NCBI GenBank assembly: GCA_947498815.1
Contig: CANMLU010000002.1
Coordinates: 248,001-312,000 of the forward strand
DNA: 64,000 nt
Direction: 5' to 3'
Origin: an uncultured Aquimarina sp.
GTDB lineage: Bacteria > Bacteroidota > Bacteroidia > Flavobacteriales > Flavobacteriaceae
How positions within the stretch are numbered: the stretch's first letter is position 1; the number at the start of each line of letters is the position of its first letter. The notes under the pieces were generated by a model, which saw only the letters and a list, made by a program, of their open reading frames with translations, was not told the DNA's origin and searched no databases. This document shows positions 14,913 through 23,805 of the stretch, piece by piece. Position numbers and translations under genes: made by a program.

Positions 14913-15512
14913 ATGAAAATATTAGTAATAGGAGCTTCAGGCACCATTGGGCAGGCAGTATACACTCAACTGAAGCAAGAATATAAGCATGTATATGGAG
15001 GTCACAGAAACAGTAAAGACTACCCTATTGATATTATGGATACCACTTCAATAAAAAAACTACTTGACCAATTACCTCAATTGGATGCAATTATTAATGC
15101 AGCCGGAACGGCCTCTTGGAAATCCTTGGCTCAATTAAAAGAAGAGGATTACTATGTAGGAATACAAAGTAAACTTATGGGGCAAGTAAATCTAGTGCAC
15201 ATTGCCCAAGATTACTTGAAAGATAACGGGTCTATAACATTAACTACCGGAATTCTTGCCGAACATTATGAGCCCAATGCCGTTGCATTATCTTTAGTAA
15301 ATGGAGCCATTCACAGTTTTGTTAATGCGGCCTCAAATGAACTAAATCGAGGTATCCGTCTTAATGTTGTTGCTCCCGGAGCAATTGCAGGAGATTTTCC
15401 GAAAAACAAAAAATTTGCCGATCATTATCCTGTTGATATAACAGATGTAATAGAAATTTATAAAGAATCTATTTCGCAAAACATTACGGGCAAAGTCTTA
15501 AAAAAATATTAG
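14913..15512 (+). CDS. Short-chain dehydrogenase-like protein without the YxxxK dyad
   Basis: A 199-residue Rossmann protein with the NADP-binding GASGTIG motif at the N-terminus, NAAG at about residue 65, and NGSITLTTG. Where classical enzymes carry Tyr-x-x-x-Lys, this one reads LSLVNGAIHSF. That matches an atypical short SDR group (Lin1944-like) with a non-classical active site. It may be a reductase with altered chemistry or only a cofactor-binding protein. It is second in the ArsR operon, with an operator-like palindrome at its own start. Confidence 0.8.
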   Translation: MKILVIGASGTIGQAVYTQLKQEYKHVYGGHRNSKDYPIDIMDTTSIKKLLDQLPQLDAIINAAGTASWKSLAQLKEEDYYVGIQSKLMGQVNLVHIAQDYLKDNGSITLTTGILAEHYEPNAVALSLVNGAIHSFVNAASNELNRGIRLNVVAPGAIAGDFPKNKKFADHYPVDITDVIEIYKESISQNITGKVLKKY

Positions 15513-15535
15513 CACAAATTAAAACTCATATACAC

Positions 15536-16321
15536 ATGAAAATTCCAATGTATCAAATTGATGCTTTTACCAAGAAACTTTTCGGAGGCAATCCTGCTGC
15601 GATATGCCAACTCCCCTATTGGTTAGATGACAAGACTTTACAAAATATTGCGATAGAAAACAATTTGGCCGAAACCGGTTACTTTGTAAAAAATGGGGAG
15701 CACTATGAAATACGTTGGTTTATGCCTCATGCCGAAATTGACCTATGTGGTCATGCAACTCTTGCCAGCGCTTATGTAATTTTTAATTATTTAGATACCG
15801 ATATACAAGAAGTTATATTTTCTTCTAAAAGCGGAATTTTAAAAGCTAAAAAAGAGGTTGACGGTGCAATAACTTTAGATTTCCCTTCCAGACCTCCTCA
15901 AGCAGTAGAAATTCCAAAAGAAATTTATGCAGCTCTTAATGCAAAGCCTCTTGAAGCTTTTGCAGCCAGGGATTTGGTAATCACTCTTTCTTCTGAAGAT
16001 GAAATACTTGAAGAAAACCCAAAACTCGAATTATTAAAAGAACTACCATACTTATGCATTATTATCACCGCTCCTGGTAAAAATTCAGATTTTGTTTCTC
16101 GAGTTTTTGATGCTAATGCAGATGTTTTACCAGAAGATCCGGTTACAGGTTCTGCTCATGCGACCTTAGTTCCTTTTTGGGCACAAAGGCTCAATAAAAC
16201 AAAACTCAAAGCCTTACAACTTTCTAAAAGAGGAGGTGAACTGGATTGCGAACTGGACAGCGATCGTGTTTTTCTGAGTGGGTATGCTGTACCTTTTCTG
16301 ATTGGTGAAATTGAAATATAA
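15536..16321 (+). CDS. PhzF-family isomerase / epimerase-like protein
   Basis: A 261-residue PhzF-fold protein. MYQIDAFTKKLFGGNPAAICQL and the active-site segment NNLAETGYF (catalytic Glu) are present, as are DLCGHATLASAYVI and DVLPEDPVTGSAHATL. PhzF relatives catalyse isomerisations of small carboxylated substrates through the diaminopimelate-epimerase fold. No phenazine genes are nearby, so a phenazine role is unlikely. It is third in the operon, 23 bp after the SDR gene. Confidence 0.9.
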   Translation: MKIPMYQIDAFTKKLFGGNPAAICQLPYWLDDKTLQNIAIENNLAETGYFVKNGEHYEIRWFMPHAEIDLCGHATLASAYVIFNYLDTDIQEVIFSSKSGILKAKKEVDGAITLDFPSRPPQAVEIPKEIYAALNAKPLEAFAARDLVITLSSEDEILEENPKLELLKELPYLCIIITAPGKNSDFVSRVFDANADVLPEDPVTGSAHATLVPFWAQRLNKTKLKALQLSKRGGELDCELDSDRVFLSGYAVPFLIGEIEI

Positions 16322-16338
16322 ATTAAATACATCGTACT

Positions 16339-17034
16339 ATGAAAACTATTGGTTTGATTGGTGGAATGAGTTGGGAATCGTCTGCCATATATTATGAATT
16401 GATTAACAAATTAGTAAAAGAACGTCTTGGAGGTTTTCACTCCGCAAAATGTATCATAAACTCTGTAGATTTTGCAGAGATTGAGTATTTACAGCATAAA
16501 GATGACTGGAATGGGCTAAATAAATTAATGGTTAAGTCTGCTAAACAATTAGAAAATGCCGGAGCGGATTTGATTATTTTGGGCACAAATACTATGCATT
16601 TATGTAGTCCGGAAATAGTAAAAAACACATCTATTCCATTTATACATATAGCCGCAGCAACCAGCAAAAAAGTAGAAGCTTCACGTCTAAAAAAAGTAGC
16701 GCTACTGGGAACAAAATTTACAATGGAGAAGGACTTTTACAAAAATACTTTAAACGATCATGGCATTGAAGTTATGATCCCAAATGAAAGTGATAGAAAC
16801 ATTGTACACAATATAATTTATAAAGAATTGGTACTAGGAAAAATTGAAAACAGTTCCAGAGAGGAACTCAAACGAATCATAAAAGATTTACAAATACAAG
16901 GATCCGAAGGGGTGATTTTGGGATGTACCGAAATACCATTACTTATTAAAGCTGGTGATGTAGACATTCCTGTATTTGATACTACTCAAATACATGCAGA
17001 AAGTGCCGTCGAAGCAGCCTTAAAAGATCAATAA
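16339..17034 (+). CDS. Aspartate/glutamate racemase family protein (broad-specificity type)
   Basis: A 231-residue racemase: MKTIGLIGGMSWESSAIYYELIN, then GTNTMHL and VILGCTEIPLL. The first catalytic Cys is Thr (GTNTMH) and the second is Cys (GCTE), the Thr/Cys pair known from the YgeA/EcL-DER group of broad amino acid racemases rather than classical aspartate racemase. It is PLP-independent and cytoplasmic. It sits between the PhzF and reductase genes, suggesting handling of a non-standard amino acid. Confidence 0.88.
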   Translation: MKTIGLIGGMSWESSAIYYELINKLVKERLGGFHSAKCIINSVDFAEIEYLQHKDDWNGLNKLMVKSAKQLENAGADLIILGTNTMHLCSPEIVKNTSIPFIHIAAATSKKVEASRLKKVALLGTKFTMEKDFYKNTLNDHGIEVMIPNESDRNIVHNIIYKELVLGKIENSSREELKRIIKDLQIQGSEGVILGCTEIPLLIKAGDVDIPVFDTTQIHAESAVEAALKDQ

Positions 17035-17056
17035 GAAAATATAGTATAAAAACTTC

Positions 17057-18091
17057 ATGGCAACATTCCAAAATAAACAATGGATTTATTCCAAAAGACC
17101 AGATGAATTAGTAGACCATAACCATTACACGATAAAGGAAACGATTATAGATACTACAATCATCAAAAAGGGACAAGCTCTTATAAAGTCTACATACTTT
17201 AGCGTAGATCCATATATGCGTATCCAGCAATCCAAGAATGACACCTGGGAAGAGCCTCACCCACTTAACACGGTTCAGGGTGGAGCCGTTGTAGGACAAA
17301 TAATTGCTATCCATGATTCCAATGAATCGTTCAAAAAAGGAGATTGGGTATTATCCTATAGCGGTTGGCAACAATATGCAATAGTCGATTTAGAAAGTCT
17401 AAGAAAACTAGATCCTGAAGAAGTTCCAGTTACCACTGCACTTGGTGTATTAGGTATGCCTGCACGAATAGCATATTTTGGCTTGCTTGAAGCGGGTAAA
17501 CCCAAAAAGAATGAAACCTTGGTTGTCTCTGGAGCATCCGGTGCAGTAGGGCAAGTTGTGGTTCAAATTGGCAAAATCAAAGGCTGTAAGGTTGTAGGTA
17601 TTGCCGGTTCAGATCAAAAAAACAGATATCTCAAGGAGGTATTGGGGGTGGATGAAGTGATCAATTATAAAAATCACCCTTCGGCCTTAGAAATGAAAAA
17701 AGAACTGTCAAGAGTATGTCCAAATGGGGTTGATATATATTACGATAATGTAGGTGGGTATATAACTGATGCAATTTTTCAACGTATTAATCTAAATGCG
17801 AGAATCATTATTTGTGGACAAATATCTCAATATTCCGGAGGTTTGGATAATCCCGAATTAGGACCAAGATTTTTACATAAAATACTATACAAAAGAGCGA
17901 CTATACAAGGTGTTTTGGCAAGAGATTACAATCATAGAATGGACGAAATGTTGCAAGAAATGACCCCTTGGGTAAAAAACAGTCTGTTAATCTATAAAGA
18001 AACTATAATTGATGGGTTTGAAAATTTACCGAAGGCTCTTAACATGCTTTTTCATGGTAAAAACACAGGTAAATTAATTGTAAAAAGCTAA
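17057..18091 (+). CDS. NADP-dependent medium-chain oxidoreductase (CurA / prostaglandin reductase type)
   Basis: A 344-residue zinc-free MDR protein with an N-terminal GroES-like fold (YFSVDPYMRIQQSK, GWQQYAIVD), cofactor motif VVSGASGAVGQVVVQIGKIKGCKVVGIAGS and VDIYYDNVGG. Relatives reduce activated C=C bonds in enones using NADPH. It is the last gene of the ArsR operon and ends 3 bp from the convergent helicase gene. Substrate unknown. Confidence 0.9.
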   Translation: MATFQNKQWIYSKRPDELVDHNHYTIKETIIDTTIIKKGQALIKSTYFSVDPYMRIQQSKNDTWEEPHPLNTVQGGAVVGQIIAIHDSNESFKKGDWVLSYSGWQQYAIVDLESLRKLDPEEVPVTTALGVLGMPARIAYFGLLEAGKPKKNETLVVSGASGAVGQVVVQIGKIKGCKVVGIAGSDQKNRYLKEVLGVDEVINYKNHPSALEMKKELSRVCPNGVDIYYDNVGGYITDAIFQRINLNARIIICGQISQYSGGLDNPELGPRFLHKILYKRATIQGVLARDYNHRMDEMLQEMTPWVKNSLLIYKETIIDGFENLPKALNMLFHGKNTGKLIVKS

Positions 18092-18094
18092 TGA

Positions 18095-19615
18095 TTACTT
18101 ATCAATGAACAGTTGGTTAATTTTGGAACGTAATTTACGTACATAATCCTCTTCCAACCAATCTCTGTAGTTTTTGGTACTCTTGCTTATACAATAGGAA
18201 TATCTACGTATTCTATACTCAATATCCTTATCCAAAAGCCTACTTAGAATTCGAGCATCAAAGACATCTTCGCTGTTCTCTGCACACATATTCGCATGCT
18301 GTTCTATAGATTTTTCAAGTACTGTAAGACTTCTAAGACTATATTTCTTTGTTTTTGCATACTCTGCTTCAACATCAAATCCTATATCCTTTGAGTTAGG
18401 AAACTCCTTTCGGATATCATCGGGCAATACATACTTGAAGTTTCTCTCGATTTCTTCATCTCCAACAAGGTTGTCATAATAAAAATCCGGAGATCTAAAT
18501 ATAGATTGCCAATCAACATCAGAATTCCATAATCCAAATCTTGCCGTATTATTACCCAGATCTATAATTGAGAATTCATCTTTACTTGGTAAAATTCGAG
18601 ACCCTCTACCTATCATTTGAAAATATAGTGTCAAGGATTTGGTGGCTCTATTTAAAATAATACTTTCTACAGTTGGTTCATCAAATCCCGTCGTCAAGAT
18701 ACTAACCGAGGTTAAAATAGCATCTGGCGTGTTTTTAAACCATTCCAGAATTTCTGCACGTTCTTGCCTACTATTGGTATTATCTAAATGACGAATGGGG
18801 TACCCAGCTCTTTTAAAAGTATCATATACATAAACGGAAGTGTTAATACCATTGTTGAAGATCAAAGTTTTTTTACCCTTATTTCTTTCTTCATAGGCAT
18901 GCAACAACTTATCCTGCATCATCATATTAGTATACAATTCTTCTGATGATTTCACAGTATAATCCCCGTTCATTCCAATTTTTAAAGCCCCCAACCCTAC
19001 ATCATAAGTATACGTAACTGGTTTGGCCAAAAACCCTTGCCCAATTAATGAGTTAATTGTATCTCCTACAATTAGTTCATTATAATTATCCTTCATTGGG
19101 AGTTTCATATTAGAACTAAGAGGGGTAGCCGTAACACCCAGAATAAAACAATTCTCAAAAAATCTAAAAAGCTTTCTAAAAGAATTATAATGAGCCTCAT
19201 CAATAATGACCATCCCAATATTATTGAGTTCTAATTGATCTTCATTAAGCCTGTTATTAAGTGTTTCCACCATGGCAACGAAGCACATATACTCATCCTG
19301 GTCACACAATTTTTTGACATTACTATTGATGACTTTATTCTTAACCTTAAACTCTGTTAGCATTTTTGAAGTTTGAGCACAAAGTTCAATTCTGTGTGTC
19401 AATACAACTACTTTTTTTTGAGTGGCTTCAATATACCTTCTAACTATTTCAGAGAAAATAACCGTTTTTCCGCCACCAGTGGGTAACTGATATAATAGAT
19501 TATAATTTTTAGGAAACTCCTCAAGACGACTAAATATTTTATTTATGTCCCTTTTTTGGTAATCGTACAGAACCTTTTGTTCTTTTTTTTCTATCTCTGC
19601 GGGTATTGACCCCAT
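18095..19615 (-). CDS. DEAD/DEAH-box helicase (SF2, restriction-helicase-like)
   Basis: A 506-residue SF2 helicase with motif I QLPTGGGKTVIFSEIV, motif Ia VVLTHRIELC, motif II DEAH (VIIDEAHYNSF), motif III GVTATPL, motif V TGFDEPTV and motif VI QMIGRGSRI. It resembles the UvsW/ResIII-like helicases found alone in Bacteroidota. There is no nuclease or methyltransferase beside it, so it is not an evident restriction system. The C-terminal 130 residues are family-specific and unannotated. Confidence 0.88.
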   Translation of the reverse strand: MGSIPAEIEKKEQKVLYDYQKRDINKIFSRLEEFPKNYNLLYQLPTGGGKTVIFSEIVRRYIEATQKKVVVLTHRIELCAQTSKMLTEFKVKNKVINSNVKKLCDQDEYMCFVAMVETLNNRLNEDQLELNNIGMVIIDEAHYNSFRKLFRFFENCFILGVTATPLSSNMKLPMKDNYNELIVGDTINSLIGQGFLAKPVTYTYDVGLGALKIGMNGDYTVKSSEELYTNMMMQDKLLHAYEERNKGKKTLIFNNGINTSVYVYDTFKRAGYPIRHLDNTNSRQERAEILEWFKNTPDAILTSVSILTTGFDEPTVESIILNRATKSLTLYFQMIGRGSRILPSKDEFSIIDLGNNTARFGLWNSDVDWQSIFRSPDFYYDNLVGDEEIERNFKYVLPDDIRKEFPNSKDIGFDVEAEYAKTKKYSLRSLTVLEKSIEQHANMCAENSEDVFDARILSRLLDKDIEYRIRRYSYCISKSTKNYRDWLEEDYVRKLRSKINQLFIDK

Positions 19616-19728
19616 GAAGTTTTGATTAAAAATAAGCTACAAAATTAAGCACTTTATCAAGTTATACGAAACAATTGACAAAATATATTTATTTATTTTG
19701 TTTTATATAATGTTAATTAATTATAATT

Positions 19729-19762
19729 TTTGATGCATACGCCTTTTGTTATTTTAATTTTG
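19729..19762 (+). promoter_or_regulatory. Bacteroidota-type promoter candidate
   Basis: TTTG (19729-19732) and TAATTTTG (19755-19762), a full TAnnTTTG match, are spaced 22 bp apart, 25 bp before the ATG of the alpha/beta hydrolase gene. Confidence 0.4.
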
Positions 19763-19787
19763 ACCTTCAAAAACTATTCAAATTTCA

Positions 19788-20657
19788 ATGAATAAAGCAG
19801 ATAAAGATTTAATCCCCGTACAGGCTCTTTTAATTCCGAAACCTATATTATACACTGGTAAAATATTAAATTGGGTCTCTCCTTTTTTGGCTTCAAGATT
19901 TGCCGCAAGAGTATTTTTAACTCCATTTAGCTATGAAATGCCAAATCGAGAAAAAAGCATGTATGAGAAAAGCAAAAAAGAACGAATTCGTATTGATAAA
20001 ATTAATCGTGAAATCGTAGTTTATAATTATGGAAAATCCGAAAGAAAAATACTTTTATCACATGGTTGGTCTGGAAGTGGCACACAACTCTCTAAAATTG
20101 CCGACGAGCTACTAGCAAAGGGATTTAGCACTGTGAGTTTTGACGCTCCGGCACATGGAAAATCACCAGGAAAGAGAACTATATTGCCCCACTTTATAGA
20201 AACCATCCACCATCTTGAAAAATCTCATGGCCCTTTTGAAGCAGCAATAGGCCATTCTCTTGGTGGAATGTCTCTGTTAAAAGCAACAAAACAAGGATTA
20301 CAAATTAAAAAACTAGTCATTATCGGTACTGCAAACAGTATTACCGCAGTAACCAAAAAATTTGCAAAAAATCTACAATTAAGCCAAAAAGTAGCTAGTC
20401 ATCTAAAAACATATTTCGATAAACGATATGGTGAAGATCTTGATAATTATTCTGGAGCGGTTTCGGCAAAGGGGGTTCAAATCCCTACTTATGTTATACA
20501 TGATAAAAATGATGTAGATGTCCACTACAGCGCTGGCCAGGAAATTGTACAGGAATTAGAAAAAGGAAAACTACTATTAACAGAAAAACTAGGGCATCGA
20601 AAAATTCTGGGAGATAAAAATGTAATCTCCAAAATCACAGAATTTATTTTGGAATAG
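19788..20657 (+). CDS. Alpha/beta hydrolase
   Basis: A 289-residue alpha/beta-hydrolase. The oxyanion segment is LLSHGWSGSGTQL, the nucleophile elbow is GHSLGG (Ser near residue 163), the acid is in HDKNDVDV, and the catalytic His is in KLGHRKILGD. The N-terminus carries an amphipathic/hydrophobic stretch (LNWVSPFLASRFAARVFL) but no signal peptide, so it may be membrane-associated. Likely an esterase or lipase-like enzyme; substrate unknown. It stands alone between the helicase and the sulfoxide reductases. Confidence 0.85.
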   Translation: MNKADKDLIPVQALLIPKPILYTGKILNWVSPFLASRFAARVFLTPFSYEMPNREKSMYEKSKKERIRIDKINREIVVYNYGKSERKILLSHGWSGSGTQLSKIADELLAKGFSTVSFDAPAHGKSPGKRTILPHFIETIHHLEKSHGPFEAAIGHSLGGMSLLKATKQGLQIKKLVIIGTANSITAVTKKFAKNLQLSQKVASHLKTYFDKRYGEDLDNYSGAVSAKGVQIPTYVIHDKNDVDVHYSAGQEIVQELEKGKLLLTEKLGHRKILGDKNVISKITEFILE

Positions 20658-20731
20658 TTGTTGATACGTTATTCTAAATGAATTTGTACGACTAATTTGG
20701 ATAACTTTATTTATTTTTAATCAAAAAAACT

Positions 20732-21226
20732 ATGAAACGTTTTATTTTATTATTCATTGCAGTCTTAACTATAAGTTGTACAGGGTCGGCTCAGAAAAAG
20801 GAGGAAAAAGAAAACAAGACCTATGCGGTCGCAAAAACAAATGCCGAATGGAAAGAGATACTTACTTCGGAGCAGTATTATATTTTAAGACAGGCAGGAA
20901 CTGAAAGACCATTTTCAAGCCCATTAAATAAACTATACGCACCCGGAACATTCCATTGTGCAGCTTGCAATACTGCTTTGTATGAAAGCAAGTATAAATT
21001 TGATAGTGGTACTGGATGGCCAAGTTTTGATAGAGCTGTTAAAGGAAATGTTGACAAGGATGTAGATTATAAATTGGGATATGCCCGCTCTGAATTATTA
21101 TGTAGTACATGTGGAGGACATTTGGGTCATGTGTTTAGTGATGGGCCGAGAGAAACAACGGGACAACGTCATTGTATTAATGGAGACGCATTAGTTTTTG
21201 TACCAAAAAAATCAAAAAATGACTAA
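20732..21226 (+). CDS. msrB: Peptide-methionine (R)-S-oxide reductase MsrB, lipoprotein form
   Basis: A lipoprotein signal ends in LTISC. The mature part is a full MsrB domain: zinc motifs HCAAC and [22 protein letters not shown], and the catalytic Cys in GQRHCING. It reduces methionine-R-sulfoxide in proteins, here in the envelope. The last 8 bp overlap the start of a second MsrB gene without signal peptide, so the pair covers two compartments. Electron donors for the exported enzyme are not visible nearby. Confidence 0.92.
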   Translation: MKRFILLFIAVLTISCTGSAQKKEEKENKTYAVAKTNAEWKEILTSEQYYILRQAGTERPFSSPLNKLYAPGTFHCAACNTALYESKYKFDSGTGWPSFDRAVKGNVDKDVDYKLGYARSELLCSTCGGHLGHVFSDGPRETTGQRHCINGDALVFVPKKSKND

Positions 21227-21614
21227 ATATCCTTTTCAAAAAACTGAAGCCGAATGGAAAGCACAACTCTCTGAGGAACAATATAGAGTGCTTAGACAAA
21301 AAGGAACCGAACGACCTTTTACAGGTGAGTATAACATGCATGCTGAAGAAGGAAAATATAAATGTATGGGTTGTAATGCCATATTATTCGAGAGTAACTC
21401 GAAATTTGATTCTGGATGCGGTTGGCCAAGCTTTGATGAATCAATAGAGGGAAGCGTAGAATATGTAAGAGATTCATCACACGGTATGATCCGTACAGAG
21501 ATTTTATGTGCAAACTGCGGAAGCCATCTAGGACATGTTTTTAACGATGGCCCTACGCAAACAGGTCAACGATACTGTGTTAATTCAGCAAGTATTGACT
21601 TTGATAAAAAATAA
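21219..21614 (+). CDS. msrB: Peptide-methionine (R)-S-oxide reductase MsrB, cytoplasmic form
   Basis: About 131 residues, all MsrB domain: KCMGC and [12 protein letters not shown] zinc cysteines, [10 protein letters not shown], catalytic [14 protein letters not shown] 21219 ([14 protein letters not shown]) matches the usual family start; a frame beginning at 21198 would only add residues out of the previous gene. It overlaps the lipoprotein MsrB gene by 8 bp, so translation is coupled. The two are clear paralogues sharing the order [14 protein letters not shown] and TERPF. Confidence 0.93.
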   Translation: MTKYPFQKTEAEWKAQLSEEQYRVLRQKGTERPFTGEYNMHAEEGKYKCMGCNAILFESNSKFDSGCGWPSFDESIEGSVEYVRDSSHGMIRTEILCANCGSHLGHVFNDGPTQTGQRYCVNSASIDFDKK

Positions 21615-21641
21615 ATTCACAACAAATAAATTATAACACTT

Positions 21642-22142
21642 ATGAAAAAGATTTTCTTATTACTATGCTTAACAACATTCATATTTACATCATGTTCAAG
21701 TGATGATGACACCGATTTTGATACCGTTGGTAGCACTTTTGAAGTTCAGAATGTAGATTTCTTAGCACCAGAATTTACTGTTAATATTCCGATCCCTCAA
21801 AACATTGATATTCTAGCATCCGATGTTGTTCTTGTATATCGTTTGGAGGATGTTGTAAATAATCAAGATGTTTGGGAACCTTTACCTACTGCTTCTTTTT
21901 TCTTTTTCAACGATACCACAGGAGCTGTAGAAGGGTTTCTAAATTACAGATATAATTTTACCATTGATGATGTAGATATTATACTTGATTTTGACCTTCC
22001 TAATATAGACCTTTTAACTCCAGAATTTACGGATAATCAAGTTTTTAGACTCGTAGTAGTTCCTGCTGCTTTTGCAAACGATTCAAAAATTGATTTTTCT
22101 GATATTAATGCAGTAAAAGCTGCGCTTCATCTTCAGTTTTAA
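21642..22142 (+). CDS. Hypothetical lipoprotein
   Basis: A lipoprotein signal (FIFTSC) with SSDDDTDFD behind the Cys, typical of Bacteroidota surface lipoproteins. The remaining 140 residues are acidic and beta-rich with no recognised domain (DILASDVVLVYRLEDVVNNQDVWEPLP, FLNYRYNFTIDDVDIILDFD). It lies 27 bp after the second msrB and may be co-transcribed, ending at a strong terminator. Function unknown. Confidence 0.7.
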   Translation: MKKIFLLLCLTTFIFTSCSSDDDTDFDTVGSTFEVQNVDFLAPEFTVNIPIPQNIDILASDVVLVYRLEDVVNNQDVWEPLPTASFFFFNDTTGAVEGFLNYRYNFTIDDVDIILDFDLPNIDLLTPEFTDNQVFRLVVVPAAFANDSKIDFSDINAVKAALHLQF

Positions 22143-22202
22143 AATAAAACTATAAAATTCACATTTGTATTGAATTTATAGTCTTAAAATGAGTAAAATA
22201 TA

Positions 22203-22232
22203 AACACCATTCTCACGAATGGTGTTTTTTAT
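22203..22232 (+). terminator. Rho-independent terminator
   Basis: AACACCATTC (22203-22212), loop TCAC, GAATGGTGTT (22217-22226), then TTTT. It ends the msrB-msrB-lipoprotein unit. Confidence 0.85.
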
Positions 22233-22330
22233 TACCCAATGCTTCAAAATCTTATTCTTAGGGAATATATAATTCCTTTTCTGATTCGGCGAATTATCCT
22301 TAAATTCGTGACTTCAAAAAATCGACATTT

Positions 22331-23722
22331 ATGAACACATATGATATCATCGTTTTAGGAAGCGGTCCCGGGGGCTACGTTACTGCAATTAGAGCTTCTC
22401 AATTAGGTTTTAAAACTGCAATTGTTGAGAAAGAAAGTTTAGGAGGAGTATGCTTAAATTGGGGGTGTATTCCTACCAAGGCACTATTAAAAAGTGCACA
22501 GGTATTTGAATATTTAAAACATGCCTCAGACTATGGATTAACTATAGAAAAGTTTGATAAGGATTTCGATGCTGTTGTAAAACGAAGCCGAGGTGTCGCC
22601 GAGGGCATGAGTAAAGGTGTTCAGTTCTTAATGAAAAAAAATAAGATCGATGTTATTGAAGGGTTTGGTAAATTAAAAGCCAATAATCAAATTACTGTTA
22701 CTTCGGGAGACGGAAAGTCTACAGATTATGAAGCAAAACATATCATTATAGCTACTGGAGCAAGATCAAGAGAATTACCAAATTTACCACAAGATGGTAA
22801 AAAAGTAATCGGATATCGAGAAGCCATGACACTTGCTTCACAACCCAAGAAAATGATTGTTGTGGGATCTGGAGCCATTGGAGTAGAGTTCGCACATTTT
22901 TATAATGCCATGGGTACAGAAGTAACTATCGTTGAATTCTTACCAACTCTCGTGCCTCTAGAAGATGAAGAAGTTTCAAAACAATTTGAACGTAACTTCA
23001 AAAAGGCTGGTATTAAGGTGATGACCAATTCTTCTGTAGAAAGTGTTGACACTAGTGGTGATGGTGTAAAAGCAACTGTTAAAACCAAAAAAGGAGAAGA
23101 AATTCTTGAAGCTGATATTGTGTTATCTGCAGTTGGTATTAAAACAAACATAGAAAATATTGGGCTAGAAGAATTAGGAATAGCTACCGATAGAGATAAA
23201 ATTGTGGTTAACGATTGGTATCAAACCAATATCCCAGGAGTATATGCTATTGGAGATGTTGTAGCTGGCCCTGCGTTAGCCCATGTTGCTTCTGCAGAAG
23301 GTATTACTTGTGTTGAAAAAATAGCAGGAATGCATGTTGAAGCTATAGATTACGGAAATATTCCCGGATGTACATATGCCTCTCCAGAAATTGCAAGTGT
23401 AGGTATGACGGAGAAACAGGCAAAAGAAGCCGGATATGAATTAAAAATTGGAAAATTTCCTTTTTCAGCTTCTGGTAAAGCCAGTGCTGCGGGAACTAAA
23501 GATGGTTTTGTAAAAGTGATTTTTGATGCCAAATACGGCGAATGGTTAGGATGCCACATGATAGGTGCAGGAGTTACGGATATGATTGCAGAAGCCGTTC
23601 TTGGAAGAAAATTAGAAACAACGGGGCACGAAGTCCTTAAAGCAATACATCCTCATCCAACGATGAGTGAAGCCGTTATGGAAGCTGTTGCCGATGCTTA
23701 TGATGAAGTAATTCATTTATAG
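22331..23722 (+). CDS. lpdA: Dihydrolipoyl dehydrogenase (E3)
   Basis: A 463-residue flavoprotein disulfide reductase: FAD motif VLGSGPGGYVTAIRA, redox disulfide GGVCLNWGCIPTKALL, NAD motif VVGSGAIGVEFAHFYNAMG, second FAD motif GVYAIGDVVAGPALAHVAS, and the catalytic His in HPHPTMSEAV. It reoxidises dihydrolipoamide of 2-oxoacid dehydrogenase and glycine cleavage complexes using NAD. No E1 or E2 genes are adjacent, so it is probably the shared E3. Own terminator. Confidence 0.96.
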   Translation: MNTYDIIVLGSGPGGYVTAIRASQLGFKTAIVEKESLGGVCLNWGCIPTKALLKSAQVFEYLKHASDYGLTIEKFDKDFDAVVKRSRGVAEGMSKGVQFLMKKNKIDVIEGFGKLKANNQITVTSGDGKSTDYEAKHIIIATGARSRELPNLPQDGKKVIGYREAMTLASQPKKMIVVGSGAIGVEFAHFYNAMGTEVTIVEFLPTLVPLEDEEVSKQFERNFKKAGIKVMTNSSVESVDTSGDGVKATVKTKKGEEILEADIVLSAVGIKTNIENIGLEELGIATDRDKIVVNDWYQTNIPGVYAIGDVVAGPALAHVASAEGITCVEKIAGMHVEAIDYGNIPGCTYASPEIASVGMTEKQAKEAGYELKIGKFPFSASGKASAAGTKDGFVKVIFDAKYGEWLGCHMIGAGVTDMIAEAVLGRKLETTGHEVLKAIHPHPTMSEAVMEAVADAYDEVIHL

Positions 23723-23749
23723 AAGTTTCCCTTTACACAAAAATATATA

Positions 23750-23788
23750 CTGTCACATATAGACTCCTCTATATGTGACAGTTTTTTT
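23750..23788 (+). terminator. Terminator of the dihydrolipoyl dehydrogenase gene
   Basis: A 14-bp perfect stem (23750-23763 with 23768-23781, CTGTCACATATAGA), loop CTCC, then seven T residues. Confidence 0.92.
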
Positions 23789-23805
23789 ACTACTTATAGT
23801 ACTGA

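Noticed and set aside
15536-16321. Phenazine biosynthesis
   Set aside because: Only the PhzF-like gene is present; no phzA/B/C/D/E/G.
18095-19615. Restriction-modification or phage-defence system around the helicase
   Set aside because: Neighbours are an oxidoreductase and an alpha/beta hydrolase; no nuclease, methyltransferase or other defence gene is adjacent.
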